36,981 nt of DNA, taken from a virus. Both the position numbers and the translations under genes were made by a program. The notes under the pieces are model-generated. The model ran no database searches. It saw only the letters and a list, made by a program, of their open reading frames with translations, and was not told the DNA's origin. The DNA lies in the IMG/VR virus record IMGVR_UViG_3300029813_000311, positions 1 to 36,981 of that record. The stretch is one strand, 5' to 3'. This document shows positions 32,399 through 36,981 of the stretch, one piece after another; position 1 is the stretch's first letter, and the number at the start of each line of letters is the position of its first letter.

Positions 32399-32736
32399 TT
32401 TTGTCCTTTTTGTAATTTTCTATATATCAGTAATTTACGAAGGGGAAGGAAGTCAATTTAAAAAAATATATAAGCACGCCCTTTCTGGCATGCTTTGATT
32501 CGCAAAGGACTTATAGCCCAGGAAGGACCCATCTGTTATTAAAAAATGACCGATAAACATGACCGGAAACGCCTTAAGTTACGCCTGACATGTCATTTAC
32601 AAATGGGAAGTCGCCCGGCGGCCGGCCTGAAATCTCGGGGTTCTGTCAAATCCCACGATAAAAGAACCGGCCGCTATGTTTACGCTTACGCTGTGCTGTG
32701 CGCCAGGCCTCGCCGTGCATCGCCTTACTATGATTT
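32399..32736. other. 338-bp gap with structured sequence; no clear gene
   Basis: It holds a terminator-like hairpin at 32459-32494 and a GC-rich inverted repeat: GCGGCCGG (32618-32625) with CCGGCCGC (32667-32674), with GGTTCT (32639-32644) able to pair with AGAACC (32663-32668). On the minus strand a 24-aa basic frame (MHGEAWRTAQRKRKHSGRF...) starts just after the upstream gene with AAGG ahead, and a 35-aa frame follows. Neither is convincing. A small structured RNA is possible. Confidence 0.45.
32459..32494 (-). terminator. Intrinsic terminator candidate
   Basis: On the minus strand AGCATGCC (32494-32487), a 6-base loop, GGCGTGCT (32480-32473) with one G-U pair, then TATATATTTTTTT. It would end the early transcript before the ParB-methyltransferase gene, which starts 60 bases downstream. 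Confidence 0.68.
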
Positions 32737-33195
32737 TTATTTTTTGTTATTCTTATCGAACTGTAGCTCCTCAGTTCTAACTCTTTTCTTCATTTCCGGT
32801 TGGTCCGATTTACCTTTCTTGGTTTTCTTCTCGAACGGTATCTTCATCTGCTGTTCATCATTGGTCATGTCCCGTTCTTCTACGATCTCATTCTTGTCCA
32901 GCCGGATAATAATGGCTCTTCCCTTGGTACGGTTTAGCTGCAGCTCGCAGACGACCGAACGCATCGCAACCCCCTCTTTGATCATTAGCGAATCAACGTG
33001 AATCTGCTCTTCAAGTTTTTCCTTTCGCTGTTTGAACTCGGTCATTGCCGCTTTCTTCTCGATTGCCAGCGATTCCATGGCCTGGTGTGTATTCGCAAGC
33101 TCCATCGCGGCCTCGGCTTTCTCCTCGTTAGTCAATACACACTTTACCCTGTGCGGTTCCTGGGTCTTTTGAATTACATCATTGGTCTTTGCCAT
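32737..33195 (-). CDS. Coiled-coil phage protein of unknown function
   Basis: A 152-aa protein; start MAKTNDVIQK at 33195 chosen for AAAAGGAAACCACT ahead of the ATG. Residues ~25-65 form a coiled coil (KAEAAMELANTHQAMESLAIEKKAAMTEFKQRKEKLEEQI). The middle part (VCELQLNRTKGRAIIIRLDKNEIVEERDMTNDEQQ) reads as a small beta domain, and the end is basic. Proteins of this layout sit in phage early operons; the function is not known to me. Confidence 0.7.
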   Translation of the reverse strand: MAKTNDVIQKTQEPHRVKCVLTNEEKAEAAMELANTHQAMESLAIEKKAAMTEFKQRKEKLEEQIHVDSLMIKEGVAMRSVVCELQLNRTKGRAIIIRLDKNEIVEERDMTNDEQQMKIPFEKKTKKGKSDQPEMKKRVRTEELQFDKNNKK

Positions 33196-33208
33196 AGTGG
33201 TTTCCTTT

Positions 33209-33463
33209 TCACAAAAGTGGGAGCCGGGCAAATTCTACATGCCTGCTTACAAACGCACCGATACAACAGCGGTGAGCAACAGGGGAGCAAGAACATCCCG
33301 AGAGAGGAATGTTTTTAGAAGTGATAAGCCGGCGGATGTAGAGAAGTGTCGCACCAGCTCCCAGGGTTAAGAAGATTGGAGATTTAACTTGCTTCAACAT
33401 AATCATCTCATCAAAACCGATATTTAAGGTCATTTCATACCCGTTTTTTCTTTGTATTCTCAT
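33209..33463 (-). CDS. Possible small membrane protein
   Basis: A frame of 84 aa filling the gap between the ParB-like and coiled-coil genes. A membrane-type segment (SPIFLTLGAGATLLYIRRLI) at ~29-48 follows an amphipathic start. No convincing ribosome-binding site precedes ATG 33463, which is eight bases after the ParB-like stop; an internal ATG at codon 12 is an alternative. The Cys-rich C-terminus looks less protein-like. It may be real, or only the first ~55 residues matter. Confidence 0.4.
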   Translation of the reverse strand: MRIQRKNGYEMTLNIGFDEMIMLKQVKSPIFLTLGAGATLLYIRRLITSKNIPLSGCSCSPVAHRCCIGAFVSRHVEFARLPLL

Positions 33464-33471
33464 GTTGCACT

Positions 33472-35169
33472 TTAAGCTGTTTTCTTTTTCTTTTTGTTTT
33501 TCTTCACGGTCTCCCCTTTTGCTTTCGCAGCCGGCTTAGTTTTCTTCACGGCCTTCGGAGTGCCATCCGCATTAAGGGCCTTCCAGGATTTCGGTATGGT
33601 GAAGCCTTTTTGTTTCGACACTTCCGCGAACATTTTATCGATATCGACCTGGATCAGTTTGGCGACCCATCTGGCACTATCGATGCAAGAGCCTGATGTT
33701 TGTGAAGCCGGACCGATATAACACAAAAGATTTTTGAGCGTCGGCTTTACACTGGACCATAGAAATTCCAGGGCCTTCTCGCGTCCTGCATCTATATCAC
33801 AGCCTTTGGCTCCTTTGACCAAATCATCAATTTGTTTCTGAATAAGCTTATCTGATAATCTCAGTTTCTGAGCTCTTAACATAGCCTCTAATGAGTAAAA
33901 CGGTGTATTGCCGTAAAACGCAGCCAGGGCAACGATGCCTGTTATCTTATCTTTGTAAACGACTTGTTCCACGCCGGCCGAATCAACTTTTTTACGCAGC
34001 TCGATGAGCACCTGTGACCAGCGCTTTGCATCCAGCATTTCACGTCGCTGCTTTAACGGGGTCGGCTTGCCGGCCGCAGACCGCCTGCCACTTCCGGGGC
34101 CGGCAAACTTTTTCTCCTTAACGTAAATAATCGTGCCCGTCCCCTTGCCGCTTACCACCATGGCCGGGATAGCATCCTTGGCACCCTTGGTCGATTTCTG
34201 AACATCATAGGGCTCATAAACCCGGCCGAACTGTTTCGACAGCTCTTCTTTTACATCGCCGGTTAGATGTTCGGTGGCAATGTAAGCAAGATTCGAGTGT
34301 TTTACCGATAGTTCCCTGGCCCGATGCTGCAAATATATCCGCATCTTGTTATTCCAGCACAAAGGGTCCAGACAACGGTCCTTCGTATCAATTTGGTCCT
34401 CCAGCGCACCAAACCATAAAACCGGCTCGGCCCCGCTTCGCTTGTTACAATCCGAACATGCCCCGGCCTTCGGAAGTAACGTTTCATCGTCCAGATTCCA
34501 TTTTGCCTTGACAAGCAGCTGCAAGCCCTCACTGATACGCCGGTCTAAATCCGTTACGGAAACGTTCTCCCATTCCCAATAAAACTCTCTTATGTTTGCC
34601 AGGAGCTCCTTCTGGCTGCCGGCCGGCAGCCGGGCAATCAAAGTGAGATGCCCGATCGACCATTTCTTAAAAAACGGATGCCAGTCATCATCCTCAAACG
34701 CACTGCGCCACTCCTGCCCCAGGTTCCTGTGAATGTTCGCCCTCAGCCTGACCCACTGCTCTGTTTGACCGATCAAACCCGCTATGAGCTTCGCATCGGA
34801 GTTGAGATGGTCCATGAAGCGGGATATCTCCTCCACTTCCTCAAGGGGTGTAAGTTTCTCATGGAATTTGTTCTCGATGACCGTCAAAAGCATAGCAGCT
34901 TGAATACTAATATCACGGTGAACGATTGCCGGGATAGTTTTATGTCTCAGATTTTTGCATGCCCACCACCGGCGCTCACCGCAACGAATCTCGTATTTGT
35001 CTTTTCTTTTCGGATGGGGCCAGACGTGGATAGGTTCCTGGACCCCACTGGCCTTGATACTTTCTACAAGCTCCAGGAAGCTCTGAGACTTCTGGTCGAT
35101 ATGCCGGGCATTGTCCTTACTCGGAACGATGCTGTCGACCGCCATTGTTTGTAAAGTGTGACTGCTCAT
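33472..35169 (-). CDS. Large ParB/RepB-like protein
   Basis: A 565-aa protein. The ParB N-terminal domain is clear: VDSIVPSKDNARH, SIKASGVQEPIHVWP and CGERRWWACKNL (GERR at 64-67, the family's nucleotide/phosphate box). An ENKFHEKLTPLEEVEEI helix region at ~98-114 links to the HTH. A Cys-rich segment (CSDCNKRSG...DRCLDPLCW) at ~230-280 is probably a zinc site. The C-terminus is very Lys-rich (KAKGETVKKNKKKKKTA). Phage ParB-like proteins are linked to replication, partition or early regulation. No ParA is seen, so simple plasmid-type partition is unlikely. Confidence 0.85.
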   Translation of the reverse strand: MSSHTLQTMAVDSIVPSKDNARHIDQKSQSFLELVESIKASGVQEPIHVWPHPKRKDKYEIRCGERRWWACKNLRHKTIPAIVHRDISIQAAMLLTVIENKFHEKLTPLEEVEEISRFMDHLNSDAKLIAGLIGQTEQWVRLRANIHRNLGQEWRSAFEDDDWHPFFKKWSIGHLTLIARLPAGSQKELLANIREFYWEWENVSVTDLDRRISEGLQLLVKAKWNLDDETLLPKAGACSDCNKRSGAEPVLWFGALEDQIDTKDRCLDPLCWNNKMRIYLQHRARELSVKHSNLAYIATEHLTGDVKEELSKQFGRVYEPYDVQKSTKGAKDAIPAMVVSGKGTGTIIYVKEKKFAGPGSGRRSAAGKPTPLKQRREMLDAKRWSQVLIELRKKVDSAGVEQVVYKDKITGIVALAAFYGNTPFYSLEAMLRAQKLRLSDKLIQKQIDDLVKGAKGCDIDAGREKALEFLWSSVKPTLKNLLCYIGPASQTSGSCIDSARWVAKLIQVDIDKMFAEVSKQKGFTIPKSWKALNADGTPKAVKKTKPAAKAKGETVKKNKKKKKTA

Positions 35170-35265
35170 TTTAGGTCTCCTTTAAGATTAAGTTCATTGA
35201 TTTTTCTATACAGAGATGACGAAGCCTTTTTGTTTTGAAACTTCACATATATCAGTCACCGCCTT

Positions 35266-35613
35266 TCAGAGCTTGCCTGTAAAATTCCCACCTCTCATCA
35301 ATACTTTAAGGACAGCTGCCGCCCTTAAATCTCCTATCTGTTCTTTTAAATTCTCATTCTCAGCCTCAAGCTCTTTGATTCGTTTATCCTGTCTGTTAAG
35401 TTCATTTCCGATAGCTAACATACCATCTACTTTGAAATTTGCTGCCTCTAACGGCCTCCGCAATACCTTATTCTCAACCTCAAGCTCTTTGATTCGCTTT
35501 TGGTTATCAATATTGCCGTGCCGTTTTCTGCCCTTGGCAATCACCATCAAGGCACAAGTGAAGTAGCCCACAGGAGCGCCTATAAAAATTACAATTAAAA
35601 AACACAACATCAT
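35266..35613 (-). CDS. Membrane-anchored coiled-coil protein
   Basis: A 115-aa protein starting one base after the stop of the replication-like gene. Residues 1-26 are a membrane segment (MMLCFLIVIFIGAPVGYFTCALMVIA), followed by GRKRH, consistent with a cytoplasmic C-terminus. Residues ~37-95 form a coiled coil with two related heptad blocks (KRIKELEVENKVLRRPLEAANF and KRIKELEAENENLKEQI). Family not recognised. It may be an early membrane-associated factor. Confidence 0.65.
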   Translation of the reverse strand: MMLCFLIVIFIGAPVGYFTCALMVIAKGRKRHGNIDNQKRIKELEVENKVLRRPLEAANFKVDGMLAIGNELNRQDKRIKELEAENENLKEQIGDLRAAAVLKVLMRGGNFTGKL

Positions 35614-36732
35614 TCACCGACTTTCACGGGAAAACTTCCCAGGGATAACACTTCTCTTTATTGGATCATAAGAAAAAGGGGGCTTCTTCATTGCCGCGAC
35701 AAACATCGCAATCTGGTTTTTAGCACGCCAGCATTGACGGGCCGTATTGAGTGAGTGTTCAAATAATGGATATGTGGTGTCACCTCTGATAAGACGATCT
35801 GCGAACTGCTCATAAATATCACAGATAGTCGTGGTGTCCGATTTTTTATTCAGATTGACTTTGAGAATTCGCATAACTTTTTTTTCCGACTCGTTACGTT
35901 CCACGTATATATTCAATCTTTCCATTCCGGACAAAGGCCTCGGCTCACCAGCCCCAGGCCCAGCCCGCTGCCCAGGCTGAGAAACCGGAACCGGAACCGT
36001 GACCGAATCCGAACCCGAAACCGTGGGCTTTTCCGAAGCCGAAGCCGTGACCGAGTCCGTGTCCGAATCCGAAACCGAAGCCTGGGCAGCGGGCTGGGCC
36101 TGGGGCTGGGCGTTTTTTTCCCCACCCCCCTGGTCATCCACCTCTCGATCCCAATTATTCCCAAATTCCCCCTCTTCGGATTCGCTTCGAATCCGTTTAA
36201 ATTTATCTTTAGAGAAGCGCTTCGCTTCGACTTCGTGTAAAGCGGATCCCTTTTTTTCCCAAATTTTCCCAGATTTCTTAATTTGGGATCCGCCTGATAA
36301 ATCACTGCTATCCAAAGACTTACATAGATGCTCGGGAAGGTCCAAAAATTCGACCCATTTTACCTCTTCATCGGTCAAAATTTCAAATAATCGGCTTGTT
36401 ATTTCTTCCGATAAGCATAAAAGCTCCGCCACCTCCCGTGGGTTCAGAGGCCTTTGGCGGTCATCGAGAATCCAGCCGCGGTATTCCCTCACCTGATTAC
36501 CCGCCAGTCCAACCAGCATTTTATAGACCCCATCACAAGCCGCCGCCATTTCCGGCCCCGCCTTCTTGACCATCCTCCGATAGTCCGCACTCAAATTATG
36601 CCCATGAACGGGAAACCTGACGTAGAGAAAACGTTTTATTCTTAGTGATACCATCTTGCTTTTTGCCGTGGCTAATTTGCCATTTTTTAATAATTCAAAT
36701 TTCCACCAATTCGTGATACGATACGCCTTCAT
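35614..36732 (-). CDS. Candidate phage replication / replisome-organiser protein
   Basis: A 372-aa protein. The N-terminal ~135 residues resemble a winged-helix replisome-organiser domain: MVKKAGPEMAAACDGVYKMLVGLAGN, REVAELLCLSEEITSRLFEILTDEEVKWVEF. A long low-complexity linker (~185-265) is rich in Ser, Asp, Val and Thr (SVSDSDTDSVTASASEKP) and coded by imperfect hexamers. The C-terminal ~90 residues are helical (ICDIYEQFADRLIRGDTTYPLFEHSLNTARQCW). It heads the visible early operon, as expected for an initiator. The function is inferred from pattern and position. Confidence 0.6.
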   Translation of the reverse strand: MKAYRITNWWKFELLKNGKLATAKSKMVSLRIKRFLYVRFPVHGHNLSADYRRMVKKAGPEMAAACDGVYKMLVGLAGNQVREYRGWILDDRQRPLNPREVAELLCLSEEITSRLFEILTDEEVKWVEFLDLPEHLCKSLDSSDLSGGSQIKKSGKIWEKKGSALHEVEAKRFSKDKFKRIRSESEEGEFGNNWDREVDDQGGGEKNAQPQAQPAAQASVSDSDTDSVTASASEKPTVSGSDSVTVPVPVSQPGQRAGPGAGEPRPLSGMERLNIYVERNESEKKVMRILKVNLNKKSDTTTICDIYEQFADRLIRGDTTYPLFEHSLNTARQCWRAKNQIAMFVAAMKKPPFSYDPIKRSVIPGKFSRESR

Positions 36733-36772
36733 TTTGTTACTCCATTAACAGAATGTTATATCACTTTGTCCC

Positions 36773-36803
36773 GGCCCCGCCCGTCCACGCAGCGGGCGGG
36801 GCC
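36773..36803. repeat. GC-rich 11-bp inverted repeat upstream of the replication-like gene
   Basis: GGCCCCGCCCG (36773-36783) and CGGGCGGGGCC (36793-36803) around a 9-base loop, about 40 bases before the ATG at 36732. No T-run on either strand. It may be an operator, an untranslated-leader hairpin or part of an origin. Confidence 0.7.
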
Positions 36804-36806
36804 ATC

Positions 36807-36881
36807 ACCCGCACTCAAATAGTTTTGAGTGTTTAGTTTTTAGTTAGTTCAAAACTCACAACTCAAAACTCACAACTCCTT
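36807..36881. repeat. Intergenic TTTAG / ACTCAAAACTC repeat cluster, right copy
   Basis: Same family as 1850-1935 and 17366-17440. GTTTAGTTTTTAGTTAG and the 20 bases at 36862-36881 are shared with the left cluster (1916-1935). The right and left clusters lie 34.9 kb apart and bracket all the phage structural and early genes apart from the partial frame at the right edge. Confidence 0.65.
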
Positions 36882-36892
36882 AGCTGTCGAGC

Positions 36893-36981
36893 CTACCCTA
36901 CTATCTTTTGCCGAAAATCAAGCTGCCAATATTTCTCAGCAGGGTCCCCAAGCAATCGATGAAACTCTTTTGCCCTTGTGC
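36893..36981 (-). CDS. Partial hypothetical reading frame, C-terminal end
   Basis: The last 28 codons of a frame that enters from the right edge and ends in TAG at 36895-36893. The residues TRAKEFHRLLGDPAEKYW and on look protein-like with no stop. A second frame on the same strand is also open to 36.9 kb, so this is tentative. It may be the gene preceding the replication-like gene. No family can be named. Confidence 0.35.
   Translation of the reverse strand, partial: TRAKEFHRLLGDPAEKYWQLDFRQKIVG

Overview
This window is almost entirely a temperate-type siphophage genome or prophage with a lambda-like morphogenesis plan. Nearly all genes from about 36.9 kb down to 2.5 kb are on the minus strand. 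The host is probably a planctomycete, perhaps a Phycisphaerae-type lineage. That inference rests on three things: serine-rich (SSSSSE)n linkers, mosaic base composition, and degenerate intergenic repeats built from TTTAGTTTTTAG / ACTCAAAACTC words. No rRNA, tRNA or clear host housekeeping gene is visible, so the host assignment is tentative.

Right end, read leftwards as transcribed (36.9-32.7 kb): an early region. It holds a partial reading frame, a candidate replication protein, a membrane/coiled-coil protein, a 565-aa ParB-like protein, a possible small membrane protein and a coiled-coil protein. A terminator-like hairpin follows at 32.46-32.49 kb. Next come a ParB-domain/DNA methyltransferase fusion, a Nu1-like small terminase with a repetitive basic N-terminus, and a GpA-type large terminase. 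The head genes are a zinc-ribbon protein, an unknown, a small protein in the lambda W position, portal, S49 protease with a nested scaffold start, a decoration protein with a poly-Ser tail, and the major capsid protein. The neck and tail genes are an FII-position protein, Z-like, U-like, a small zinc-ribbon protein, tail tube with a poly-Ser tail, and the G/T tail chaperones with an in-frame A_AAA_AAC slippery heptamer. Tape measure and the M-like protein follow.

The tail module is then interrupted at 17.0-7.9 kb. First comes a holin-accessory-like protein, then six overlapping or closely spaced carbohydrate-type genes: methyltransferase, NAD-dependent epimerase, GT8-like transferase, radical SAM enzyme, GT9-like protein and a GT9-GT4 fusion. 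Several adhesin-like virion proteins follow, including a LamG domain on a long Ser/Glu linker. The tail module resumes with L-like, NlpC/P60-like (K) and J-like tail-tip genes. The left 2.5 kb holds a small membrane protein plus lipoprotein pair on the plus strand behind a structured leader, a short minus-strand regulatory cluster with an XRE-type repressor, and the catalytic end of a tyrosine recombinase.

The most notable points are: (i) a glycan-modification cassette inside a tail operon, in a phage that also puts Ser-rich tracts on three virion proteins; (ii) a head-neck-type domain reused as the C-terminus of the LamG fibre protein; (iii) lambda-style recoding (the GT frameshift) and a Nu3-style internal start, both readable directly in the sequence; and (iv) several structured non-coding elements, including crossing inverted repeats and an attenuator-like switch before the head genes.
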